Below, one piece after another: positions 1 to 5,774 of a DNA stretch of 6,907 nucleotides (positions within the stretch are counted from its first letter, which is position 1; every line of letters starts with the position of its first letter). The position numbers and the translations under genes were made by a program. The notes under the pieces were generated by a model. It did no database searches. It was not told the origin of the DNA and worked only from the letters and a program-made list of their open reading frames with translations. This stretch comes from Halococcaceae archaeon. GTDB lineage: Archaea > Halobacteriota > Halobacteria > Halobacteriales > Halalkalicoccaceae. The stretch is taken from assembly GCA_007128515.1 (NCBI GenBank), contig SKXI01000086.1:1-6907 (forward strand), read 5' to 3'.

Positions 1-137
1 AGTCGTTCGCTCGGGGCGTCCCGGCGGAGATCGTGCCGCTCTCGGAGACGACGATCGACCCGGAGGAGACGTTCGAGGAGTACTCCTCCGGGGCGTACAC
101 CGATCTGGCGAGTCGGCACGAGGAGCTGTTCGACTAG
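1..137 (+). CDS. 3' end of an unidentified protein-coding gene (partial)
   Basis: The reading frame is open from base 3 and ends at TAG 135-137, giving the last 44 residues of a protein whose start lies left of the window. The visible tail is acidic (ends HEELFD) with haloarchaeal codon choice (GAG, GAC, CTC, GCG), which supports real coding. It contains a PAEIVPLSETTIDPEETF stretch but no motif that I recognise, so no function is proposed. The stop codon directly abuts the stop of the convergent protease gene with no intervening base, so the two transcripts must overlap at their 3' ends unless both terminate inside coding sequence. Confidence 0.6.
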   Translation, partial: SFARGVPAEIVPLSETTIDPEETFEEYSSGAYTDLASRHEELFD

Positions 138-1769
138 TTAGGGCCCGCGGCCGTTTCCGTTGCCGCCGCTGTCCTCGTCGTCGGCCAGCAACTCGACGGT
201 GTTCAGCGCGTTGATACGGCCCGCGCCGAGGTCCGGGTCGCTTCTCCCGGTCGCACTCTCCGCGCCGTATTTGATCGCGCTCTCGACCTGCGACGGGTTC
301 GCGTCCGGATCGAGTTCTCGCACGAGGGCGACCAGCCCCGCGACGTTCGGCGCCGACATCGACGTGCCGGCCTTCCAGCCGTACGGTACGCCCTCGTTGA
401 GCGGCGAGGTCGCCGAGAAAACGAGGTTGAACGGGTACGGCCATGCGGGTGCCTCGACAATAATCGTTTCTTCGATCTCTTCCGGATCGAGTGTAACGTT
501 GCCGTGCTCGTCCAGAAAGAGGACCGCTTCGTCTCCTTCATCAAGTGGATGGTCGCTTACTCGCAGGGGTTGTCCGGCTTCCAACCACTCAACGATACCG
601 GCGAACGTCTTTTGATCCGTTTCGTACCCGCCACCGCCGGCACCGACGTCGATCTCGTTCGTCCCGAAGTTCGAGAAGAACGCTCGCTCGTCCTCCGGGC
701 CCAGCGCGCTGATGCTCATCGCGCCCTTGGTGCTGTTCGGCAGTGAGAACAGGCCCTCACGCTGGAGGTCGGTGTCGGCGTTGCCGGCGCTCGCGACGAC
801 AACCGTCCCACGGTTGACCGCCGAGCGGACGACGGTTTCGTAGGCAAGCCGGATGGTTCTGAGGACTTCATCCTGATGGACCCGCGGCGGGAACGGTTGC
901 GTTCCCAGGCTGAGGTTCACCGCGTCGAGTCCCTCTGATGCACCGAAGTCGATCGACGTGAGGATGTCAGACGTCGTTGTCGTTGGACCCCAGTCCGGAT
1001 CTTCGTCTTCGTCGCTGAAGTCTTCCCACCAGAACACGCGATAAGAGATCAACTCCGCGTCCGGAGCGACGCCCTGGACGCCCGACCCGAAGAAGCCGCC
1101 GACGCCCGATTCGGGGTCCGCGGCCGCGATTCCGGCGACGTGCGTGCCGTGACCGTTCACGTCCGAGGCGACGTCCTGTTCGACGCGCTGGATCTGTTCG
1201 TCATCGGCGGGATTGTTGACGACGATGTCCTCTTCGACTCCGGACCGAATCTCTCCTTCGCGGAACAGCCGACCTGCATCCTCGTCCAGATTCGGCGTTA
1301 GGTCCGGGTGCGCGTAGTCTACGCCCGTGTCGATGATACCGATCCGTGTCCCTTCACCGGTTGCGACTTCGTTGGCCGCGACGGTCTCCGAGTTCTGCTT
1401 GTCCCACAGGTTCTCGTACCAGTCGGACTCCACACCACCGTTCTCGTCGTAATCTTCGACGATTTCGGTCTCGGCAGGTCGCTCCAACTCGAACCGGACG
1501 TTTCGGACCGCACCTTCTACGCCACCGATTCCGCCGAGGTCGTCGGCAGCGTCCTCTGGACCCTCGACGAGGAGGACAGCCCCATCGGCGAGTTCCCGTA
1601 CTACGTCGAACCCCTCTCGTTCCAGGCGACGGGCGACGCCGCCGTTTCCGAGCACGATGTACTGTGCACGACCGTCACTGGCACTCGCGTACCCGGCGAA
1701 CGACAGCCCGATACCAGTCGCGGCGATCCATCGCAGTACCCCTCGTCGTGACACGTCGTGTGGTGTCAT
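138..1769 (-). CDS. Tat-exported subtilisin-like (S8) serine protease
   Basis: This 543-residue protein is a secreted subtilase. The N-terminus carries a twin-arginine signal (SRRGVLRW, residues 7-14), a hydrophobic stretch (15-28) and an Ala-x-Ala-like cleavage region near 28-31, so export folded through Tat is likely, as for haloarchaeal halolysins. Residues about 36-95 look like a short I9-type propeptide. The catalytic triad is complete: Asp147 in GIIDTGVD, His207 in NGHGTHVAG and Ser470 in GTSMSAPNVAG; the oxyanion Asn330 lies in VVASAGN. Two stretches are longer than in classical subtilisin: 60 residues separate Asp and His (32 in subtilisin BPN'), and about 75-80 extra residues (382-460) precede the Ser motif. 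The C-terminus ends in a short Gly/Asn/Asp-rich tail (GGNGNGRGP) with no PKD or P-domain. The ATG at 1769 is supported by a TATA-like box about 30 nt upstream. The substrate is unknown; extracellular protein degradation is the family expectation. Confidence 0.96.
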   Translation of the reverse strand: MTPHDVSRRGVLRWIAATGIGLSFAGYASASDGRAQYIVLGNGGVARRLEREGFDVVRELADGAVLLVEGPEDAADDLGGIGGVEGAVRNVRFELERPAETEIVEDYDENGGVESDWYENLWDKQNSETVAANEVATGEGTRIGIIDTGVDYAHPDLTPNLDEDAGRLFREGEIRSGVEEDIVVNNPADDEQIQRVEQDVASDVNGHGTHVAGIAAADPESGVGGFFGSGVQGVAPDAELISYRVFWWEDFSDEDEDPDWGPTTTTSDILTSIDFGASEGLDAVNLSLGTQPFPPRVHQDEVLRTIRLAYETVVRSAVNRGTVVVASAGNADTDLQREGLFSLPNSTKGAMSISALGPEDERAFFSNFGTNEIDVGAGGGGYETDQKTFAGIVEWLEAGQPLRVSDHPLDEGDEAVLFLDEHGNVTLDPEEIEETIIVEAPAWPYPFNLVFSATSPLNEGVPYGWKAGTSMSAPNVAGLVALVRELDPDANPSQVESAIKYGAESATGRSDPDLGAGRINALNTVELLADDEDSGGNGNGRGP

Positions 1770-1796
1770 ACCGAACGAACGTCGGCGGAGATTACA

Positions 1797-1809
1797 ATTA
1801 TACTTTTCG
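1797..1809 (-). promoter_or_regulatory. Archaeal promoter (BRE + TATA box) of the protease gene
   Basis: Read on the minus strand, CGAAAAG (BRE-like) runs into TATAAT (TATA at 1802-1797). The box centre is about 30 nt from the A of the protease ATG at 1769. With the usual 24-26 nt from TATA to start site, transcription would begin about 5 nt before the ATG, giving a leaderless or near-leaderless mRNA, the common arrangement in haloarchaea. No Shine-Dalgarno is visible, which fits. Confidence 0.6.
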
Positions 1810-1861
1810 TTATTGTTTCTATCTATGATTAAACTAGGAGTTTGTTATTCGAAGTTGACGC

Positions 1862-1874
1862 ATAGATATCAAAA
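1862..1874 (+). promoter_or_regulatory. Possible promoter for the alpha/beta hydrolase gene
   Basis: The A+T-rich stretch ATAGATATC followed by AAAAATC lies in an otherwise G+C-rich region and is the best TATA candidate on the plus strand upstream of the hydrolase. It would place transcription start near 1890-1895, leaving a 5' leader of about 20 nt to ATG 1914 or about 60 nt to ATG 1953. The match to a TATA consensus is only moderate. Confidence 0.3.
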
Positions 1875-1952
1875 ATCAGTAACGATCGTTCGGCATGATT
1901 CGCGGCGTCCGCAATGAGAAGCTTCACCCGCCTCCCTCCAGTACACCGGGTA

Positions 1953-2759
1953 ATGAGCACGATAGAACTCGGCGAGACCCCCTTCTGGTACGACGACGTC
2001 GGAGAGGGACCGCCGATCGTCTTCCTCCACGGTGGCTTCCTCGACTCGACCAGCTGGCGACCACAGGTCGAGCGGTTCCGCGAGGACCACCGCATCGTCA
2101 CGTTCGACGTCCGTGGGCACGGCCGGACCGGGAAGACCGACCAGCGACGGTACACGGTGCCTGGATTCGCCGACGACCTTCACGACCTCCTCACCGCCAT
2201 CGACGTCGAGCGGCCAGTGATCTGTGGGCTCTCGCTCGGGTCGATGATCGCCCAGACCTACGCCGCCCGCTACCCGATTCGGGGGCTCGCGCTCGCCGGG
2301 GCGCTGAAGACGATGCCGCCGGTCCCGCTGCCGACGACGTACAAGCGTGCCGCCTCGCCCACCGGAGGGCTGGCGACGACGCTCGCGCTCACCGGACAGC
2401 GCGCGACGTTCGAACTGCTGCTCTCGGGGATCAGGGCAGTAGAAGGCCACCCCTGGCTCGCGATCGACGAGGAGGTCAGAGAGCGTGCGCTCGAGACCGT
2501 CTCGGAGATCTCGCGCTCAGAGTACGTGAAGACGTTCGACGCGCTCTATCGCTTTTCCCCGCCGGAGATCGAGACCGACGCGCCCGCCGCCCTGATCTAC
2601 GGGGAGTACGAGGCCAGCGCGGTGAAAGCACAGAGCGAGCGACTCGCGGACGCGCTCGACGCCTCGCTGACCTCGATTTCCGACGCCGGCCACCTCGTGA
2701 ACGCCGACGCGCCGGAGGCGTTCAACGACGTGGTCGACGACCTGCTCGCGCGGGTCTGA
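1953..2759 (+). CDS. Alpha/beta-fold hydrolase
   Basis: This 268-residue protein is a soluble alpha/beta hydrolase of the esterase/lactonase-like group. From the N-terminus: the oxyanion HGG loop (residues 26-28, FLHGGFLDS), the FDVRGHGRTG strand-loop (51-60), the nucleophile elbow GLSLGS with Ser94 (92-97), a cap region about 115-200, and the catalytic His247 in DAGHLVN. The usual acid position after the IYG strand carries Glu220 (IYGEYE) where the family normally has Asp, so the acid may be conservatively replaced or lie elsewhere. The frame continues upstream to ATG 1914, which would add 13 residues (MRSFTRLPPVHRV) unlike the family N-terminus; I prefer ATG 1953 because MSTIELGETPFWYDDVGEG begins the conserved fold. 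Neither start has a good Shine-Dalgarno or a TATA box at leaderless distance. Substrate unknown. It is transcribed divergently from the protease and followed by its own likely terminator hairpin, so it appears monocistronic. Confidence 0.92.
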   Translation: MSTIELGETPFWYDDVGEGPPIVFLHGGFLDSTSWRPQVERFREDHRIVTFDVRGHGRTGKTDQRRYTVPGFADDLHDLLTAIDVERPVICGLSLGSMIAQTYAARYPIRGLALAGALKTMPPVPLPTTYKRAASPTGGLATTLALTGQRATFELLLSGIRAVEGHPWLAIDEEVRERALETVSEISRSEYVKTFDALYRFSPPEIETDAPAALIYGEYEASAVKAQSERLADALDASLTSISDAGHLVNADAPEAFNDVVDDLLARV

Positions 2760-2819
2760 TAGCGATTGGTGTGACTGTGTACCGGTTCGGTCGCCCGACA
2801 TCACGCGGTCGATACCGGA

Positions 2820-2859
2820 ACGACTCGCAACGATCACTATGAGACGCTAGCCGAGTCGT
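2820..2859. terminator. Inverted repeat after the hydrolase gene, possible terminator
   Basis: ACGACTCG (2820-2827) and CGAGTCGT (2852-2859) are a perfect 8-bp inverted repeat with a 24-nt loop. It sits 60 nt after the hydrolase stop, and T-rich sequence (TTTTTA, 2875-2880) follows about 15 nt later. It may end the hydrolase transcript, or act as an operator just upstream of the methyltransferase promoter. The long loop and the distance to the T tract keep confidence moderate. Confidence 0.35.
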
Positions 2860-2873
2860 CTCCCATTCGAGCT

Positions 2874-2880
2874 CTTTTTA
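2874..2880 (+). promoter_or_regulatory. TATA box of the membrane methyltransferase gene
   Basis: CTTTTTA in a G+C-rich context is centred about 26 nt before ATG 2903, exactly the spacing for a leaderless haloarchaeal transcript starting at the start codon. It argues against the in-frame GTG at 2894, which is only about 17 nt away, and so decides the start of the gene. Confidence 0.6.
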
Positions 2881-2902
2881 CCCCGCACGTGGTGTGCGAG
2901 CC

Positions 2903-3415
2903 ATGGTATCGCTGCAGACGGTCGCGAAGTCCGCGCTGTTCACGCTGGTCGTCCCCGGGACGGTCGGGGTCTGGATCCCGCAGGTGCTCCGCCGGCGAGA
3001 GCACCCGGACGGTCCGAAACTGCCGTTTCCCCGGCGCGCGTCCCGGGTGGCCGGGACGCTCTCGCTGCTCGCCGGGGGCCTCCTGTACACTCACACCGCC
3101 TGGCGGTTCGCGGACGAGGGGGAGGGAACCCCTGCCCCGATCGACGAACCGGAACCGCTCGTCGTGGGCGGGATCTACGCCCACGTCAGGAACCCGATGT
3201 ACGTCGCCGTCCTGCTCGTGATACTCGGACAGGCGCTCCTCTACCGGTCGATCCACGTCCTCTGGTGGGCCGCGGGCTGTCTGCTCGGCTTTCACGATCG
3301 GGTGGTCGGCTGGGAGGAGCCACACCTGGCAGAGAAACACGGCGAGGCGTACGAGCGCTACTGCGAGGCGGTCCCGCGGTGGCTCCCCCGGCTCCGCCCG
3401 TGGACCGGCGAGTGA
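2903..3415 (+). CDS. Isoprenylcysteine carboxyl methyltransferase/PEMT-family membrane protein
   Basis: This 170-residue integral membrane protein resembles the ICMT/phospholipid methyltransferase superfamily, which uses S-adenosylmethionine to methylate a lipid or prenylated substrate at the membrane. Family marks: RNPMY at residues 96-100 (the family's RHPxY-type motif at the start of a membrane helix), EEPHL at 138-142, GEAYERY at 147-153 and VPRWLP at 157-162, matching the usual E-E...G..Y..Y...VP.W.P end. About four hydrophobic segments are visible: near 6-25, 50-66, 99-114 and 117-132. The length is typical of the short prokaryotic members. ATG 2903 is chosen over GTG 2894 because of the TATA spacing. 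Archaea lack a known CaaX-methylation pathway like that of eukaryotes, so the true substrate is unknown and the name is by family only. It converges with the FAH gene, 39 nt apart, with a hairpin between. Confidence 0.88.
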   Translation: MVSLQTVAKSALFTLVVPGTVGVWIPQVLRRREHPDGPKLPFPRRASRVAGTLSLLAGGLLYTHTAWRFADEGEGTPAPIDEPEPLVVGGIYAHVRNPMYVAVLLVILGQALLYRSIHVLWWAAGCLLGFHDRVVGWEEPHLAEKHGEAYERYCEAVPRWLPRLRPWTGE

Positions 3416-3436
3416 CCCACGGTCCGGTCCACGAGA

Positions 3437-3454
3437 CCGTCCCCTCCGGGACGG
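3437..3454. terminator. Hairpin between convergent genes, possible bidirectional terminator
   Basis: CCGTCCC (3437-3443), loop CTCC and GGGACGG (3448-3454) form a perfect 7-bp stem. It lies wholly in the 39-nt gap between the methyltransferase stop (3413-3415) and the FAH stop (3457-3455), ending on the base next to the FAH stop codon. There is no T tract on either side, which archaeal termination normally uses, so it may instead be an RNA 3'-end stabiliser or transcription pause element. Confidence 0.4.
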
Positions 3455-4174
3455 CTACGCCCGGGACGGGACGACCTCGTTGACGAGCGTGCCGACACCC
3501 TCGTAGGTGATCTCGATCCGGTCGCCCGGCTCGATCAGCCCGGGGTTCGCCGGGCTGCCGAACGCGACGACGTCGCCCGGCTGAAAGGTAAAGCGCTCGG
3601 AGAGGTACGAGACGACCTCGTACGGGTCGAACAGCATCGACTCGGTGTTCGCCTCCTGTCGCCGCTCGCCGTTTATCTCCGTGTGCATCTCGATCCCCCT
3701 CGGATCGAGGTCCGTCTCGATCCACGGTCCGATGGGGCCGGAGCCGTCGAACGCCTTCCTGGCCGTGCGTCCCTGCTGGTCCAGCGCGTCCAGGTCGTTC
3801 ATGATCGTGTAGCCCCGGATCGCCGCCGGGACCTCTCCGTCCGAGAGACGGGTGCAGCGCTCGTCGATCACGGCCGCGAGCTCGCCCGCGTAGGTGAACT
3901 CCTCGGTGAACGTCGGGTACTCGATCGGGTCGTGGTGTGCGATCGCCGAGACCGGCGGTTTGATGAAGAAATCCGGCTCCTCCGGCCGGTCGTACTCCAT
4001 CTGGTCGAGCGTCTCCGCGTAGTTCCGGCCGACGCAGTAGAGCGCCGTCGGTTCACAGGGAGCGAGCAGGTCGGTCTCCGGTAGACGAAACCGTTCGTCC
4101 TCGCTCTCGATACACTCGCCGTCGTAGGTGCCGGAGACGACCTGGCCGTCGATCTCCGCGCGCGCCAGTCGCAT
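3455..4174 (-). CDS. Fumarylacetoacetate hydrolase (FAH)-family protein
   Basis: This 239-residue protein belongs to the FAH superfamily: metal-dependent hydrolases, decarboxylases or isomerases of acylpyruvates, oxaloacetate and hydroxyheptadienedioate-type compounds. Visible marks: VGRNY (48-52), FFIKP (69-73), YAGELAAVI (95-103), IMNDLDALDQQ (124-134, corresponding to the family's ND.SARD.Q), Lys140 followed by FDGSGPIGPW, INGERRQEANT (167-177), PGDVVAFGSP (199-208, where the family usually has TGTP) and EGVGTLVNEV at the end. Of the metal-binding Glu-x-Glu, Asp set, Glu98 and Asp127 are present but the first Glu is Ala96. The ATG at 4174 is chosen because upstream codons in the open frame are Arg-rich and non-homologous. 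It starts 38 nt after the HAD stop and is probably the last gene of the SRAP-HAD-FAH transcript; a G-rich run touches the ATG but is too close to act as a normal ribosome site. The exact reaction is undetermined. Confidence 0.9.
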   Translation of the reverse strand: MRLARAEIDGQVVSGTYDGECIESEDERFRLPETDLLAPCEPTALYCVGRNYAETLDQMEYDRPEEPDFFIKPPVSAIAHHDPIEYPTFTEEFTYAGELAAVIDERCTRLSDGEVPAAIRGYTIMNDLDALDQQGRTARKAFDGSGPIGPWIETDLDPRGIEMHTEINGERRQEANTESMLFDPYEVVSYLSERFTFQPGDVVAFGSPANPGLIEPGDRIEITYEGVGTLVNEVVPSRA

Positions 4175-4212
4175 ACCCCCGTTCGCCCCGCCCGCGACCT
4201 GAGTGGTTCGGT

Positions 4213-4869
4213 TTAGCCCTCGAACACGCCCGTCAGGTCGTGGAGGCTCTCGATCTCGTGGGTTGGCGTCGCCGGCAGGTCGTAGTCGGCCCTGTGCTCC
4301 CGCCGGATGAACGCGCTGTCGGCGCCGACCGCCCGCGCGGCGAGCACGTCCACGCCGCTGTCGCCGACGTAGAGCGCCTCCTCGGGTGGACAATCGAGCG
4401 CGTCGAGCGCGCGCTCGATGTAGTGGCCGTTCGGCTTCTTCCGTTCGATCCCCTCGGGGGTCGGCTCGCGCCCGTAGACGACCTCGAACTCCGAGAGGTC
4501 GAAGTGTTCGACGATGAACGAGACGGTCTCCTGCTGGTTGTTGCTCACCATTCCTAGCGTCGAGGGGAGCGTGGGGAGGACCGAGACGTCGTCGTAGAGC
4601 GGTTTCTCGCCCGCCCGGATCGCCTCCTGCTGGACGGCGGAGGCGTTCGCGTCCCGACGCCTCCAGAGTTCGGCCGGATCGAGGTCGTACCGCCGGGAGA
4701 CCGAGGCGAGGCCCTCGGGAGTGGTCCGCAAGAGCGCCTCGACGTCCTCCTCTCGGGGCTCGACGTCGAACGACGCGAACGTCACCCTGACGGACGCGCG
4801 GATGGCCGACCAGTCGGTCAGTTCGACGATGACGCCGTCGTTGTCGAAGACGACCGCCTCGTAGCTCAC
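4213..4869 (-). CDS. HAD-superfamily hydrolase, phosphoglycolate phosphatase-like
   Basis: This 218-residue cytoplasmic phosphatase has all four HAD motifs: I, FDNDGV (Asp9 nucleophile, Asp11 acid/base); II, MVSNN (Ser109); III, KKPNGHY (Lys135); IV, YVGDSGVD (Asp160, Asp164). A helical cap lies between motifs I and II (about 15-90), as in the Gph/beta-phosphoglucomutase group (subfamily I). Likely substrates are small phosphate esters such as 2-phosphoglycolate, but specificity cannot be read from sequence. The start is GTG at 4869, supported by a perfect GGAGGT six bases upstream and by a GTGA overlap with the SRAP stop, which implies translational coupling. Upstream codons in this frame are the Arg-rich shadow of SRAP. 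Confidence 0.92.
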   Translation of the reverse strand: MSYEAVVFDNDGVIVELTDWSAIRASVRVTFASFDVEPREEDVEALLRTTPEGLASVSRRYDLDPAELWRRRDANASAVQQEAIRAGEKPLYDDVSVLPTLPSTLGMVSNNQQETVSFIVEHFDLSEFEVVYGREPTPEGIERKKPNGHYIERALDALDCPPEEALYVGDSGVDVLAARAVGADSAFIRREHRADYDLPATPTHEIESLHDLTGVFEG

Positions 4870-5561
4870 GCGCCGACCTCCTCGATCAGGTCGGGACGAT
4901 CGACGCTCGGGTCGTTCACCGCCGTCGAGACGGGGTAGGCGCGAAACGCCTCGCCGGAAACGGGCCTGAGCAGCCCGTGACGCTCGCCGGGGTCGGCGGT
5001 CAGCCACTCCCGTTCCCGGTCCTCGGGAAGGACGACCGCCATCCGGTGGTGGAGCGGTCTCACCACCTCGTTGGGCTCGGTCGTGAGGATCGTGAACGCC
5101 TCGGTCGGCTCGGTATCGCCCGTGCTCCCCTCGCCGGAGAAGGCGTCGAGACCGGTCTGGCGCGTCGGCGGCGTCCAGGCCTCCCAGAGCCCCGCCATCG
5201 CGAACGGCTCGCCGTCGCGCCGCGCGACCCGGTAGGGGCGTTTCTCCCCGCCCTCCTCGACCCACTCGTAGAAGCCGTCGGCGAGCACGAGACACGGGCG
5301 CTCGCGGTAGGCCTCCCGGAAGCTCCGTTTCTCGCTCACCGTCTCCGAGCGGGCGTTGATCAGGTCGCGGCGGTCGTCGGCCCACGCCGGGGTGAATCCC
5401 CAGGTCATCGGCGAGATGGTCTCCGGTGCGTCGGCGCGGATCACCGGCAGCGACTCGCGCGGTGCGGCGTTGTACGTCGGCTCGATCGGTTCGACCGCTC
5501 GTGCGTCGAACCGTCTCTCCACGACCTCGGTGGAGACCGTCAGGGTGTAGCGTCCGCACAT
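4866..5561 (-). CDS. SRAP-domain (HMCES/YedK-type) abasic-site-crosslinking protein
   Basis: This 231-residue protein is an SRAP/HMCES-YedK family member. In this family, Cys2, exposed after Met removal, forms a thiazolidine DNA-protein crosslink with abasic sites in single-stranded DNA, protecting them from strand cleavage. All diagnostic residues are seen: MCGRY at the start (Cys2), YNAAP with Asn31, MTWGFTPAWA (52-61), LINARSET with Asn69 (68-75), ADGFYEW with Glu99 (94-100), AGLWE (123-127), FTILTTEPN (156-164 region) and HHRM with the active-site His (161-164 region). A Gly/Glu/Thr-rich insertion of about 15 residues (roughly 136-152) separates the last motifs. The ATG at 5561 is certain because the protein must begin with Met-Cys; a longer frame upstream is not used. 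Its 3' end overlaps the HAD start by 4 nt. A TATA-like element about 27 nt upstream suggests a leaderless transcript. No LexA-like box is recognisable, as expected in archaea. Confidence 0.96.
   Translation of the reverse strand: MCGRYTLTVSTEVVERRFDARAVEPIEPTYNAAPRESLPVIRADAPETISPMTWGFTPAWADDRRDLINARSETVSEKRSFREAYRERPCLVLADGFYEWVEEGGEKRPYRVARRDGEPFAMAGLWEAWTPPTRQTGLDAFSGEGSTGDTEPTEAFTILTTEPNEVVRPLHHRMAVVLPEDREREWLTADPGERHGLLRPVSGEAFRAYPVSTAVNDPSVDRPDLIEEVGA
4876..4881 (-). promoter_or_regulatory. Shine-Dalgarno site of the HAD gene
   Basis: GGAGGT on the minus strand is a full match to the anti-Shine-Dalgarno at the archaeal 16S 3' end and lies 6 nt before GTG 4869, inside the last codons of SRAP. 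It is the only such strong site I found at a gene start in the window. It fixes the GTG start and supports translation by reinitiation within one mRNA. Confidence 0.75.
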
Positions 5562-5584
5562 ATCACTCGTACTGGCTGCGAGGA

Positions 5585-5592
5585 GCATAACG
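5585..5592 (-). promoter_or_regulatory. Probable promoter of the SRAP-HAD-FAH cluster
   Basis: On the minus strand GTTATGCT has its TTAT core at 5590-5587, centred about 27 nt before the A of the SRAP ATG at 5561. That is the spacing of leaderless haloarchaeal promoters, and no Shine-Dalgarno is present. The TATA match is modest. Confidence 0.4.
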
Positions 5593-5629
5593 GCTCTGCG
5601 TTTCGATAGCTCCCCGGTGACCGAGGGGA

Positions 5630-5697
5630 CCGTGGGAACGGCCACGGCCCCATCGACACTCATACGGGGTGTATGCGGACGGTCCCGAACTGGGACC
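5630..5697. repeat. Three consecutive short stem-loops
   Basis: In 68 bp there are three perfect small inverted repeats: CCGTGG/CCACGG (5630-5635 with 5642-5647), CATAC/GTATG (5661-5665 with 5671-5675) and GGTCCC/GGGACC (5681-5686 with 5692-5697), with loops of 5-6 nt. Each alone could be chance in G+C-rich DNA; their spacing of 17-31 nt upstream of the SRAP promoter is suggestive of a structured RNA or regulator sites. Confidence 0.35.
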
Positions 5698-5748
5698 ATC
5701 CACGTCCGGGTAACCGCCGGCCCGGTATGTACTTTCGCCATGCCATAG

Positions 5749-5772
5749 ACGAGCGTGAATAAACACGAGCGT
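5749..5772. repeat. 8-bp direct repeat ACGAGCGT
   Basis: ACGAGCGT occurs at 5749-5756 and again at 5765-5772, a 16-bp period, with a small CGTG-AATAAA-CACG palindrome in the centre. The arrangement resembles paired binding half-sites, but no regulator is known. Confidence 0.35.
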
Positions 5773-5774
5773 CC

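Larger units (their letters stand above)
1767..1897. repeat. Inverted repeat bracketing the divergent protease/hydrolase spacer
   Basis: CATaCCGAACGA at 1767-1778 is matched on the opposite strand by TCGTTCGGcATG at 1886-1897: 11 of 12 positions are complementary, with 107 nt between the arms. The left arm contains the protease start codon. The right arm contains an out-of-frame ATG at 1895, upstream of the hydrolase start. The arms flank the A+T-rich promoter zone, so they could be paired regulator half-sites or a leftover of a local inversion. Role unproven. Confidence 0.4.

Noticed and set aside
1895..2842. 315-codon plus-strand frame overlapping the alpha/beta hydrolase
   Set aside because: Arg-rich shadow of the hydrolase in another frame; the hydrolase frame has all catalytic motifs and an acidic composition.
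4175..4393. N-terminal extension of the FAH gene to 4393
   Set aside because: It would overlap the HAD coding region with an Arg/Gly-rich alternate frame; the FAH family N-terminus starts at MRLARAEIDG.
4870..5559. In-frame upstream extension of the HAD gene to 5559
   Set aside because: The added residues are the Arg-rich alternate frame of SRAP; GTG 4869 has a perfect GGAGGT and the fold begins there.
5562..5741. 60-residue N-terminal extension of SRAP
   Set aside because: SRAP activity needs Cys at position 2 after Met, so the start must be the Met-Cys at 5561.
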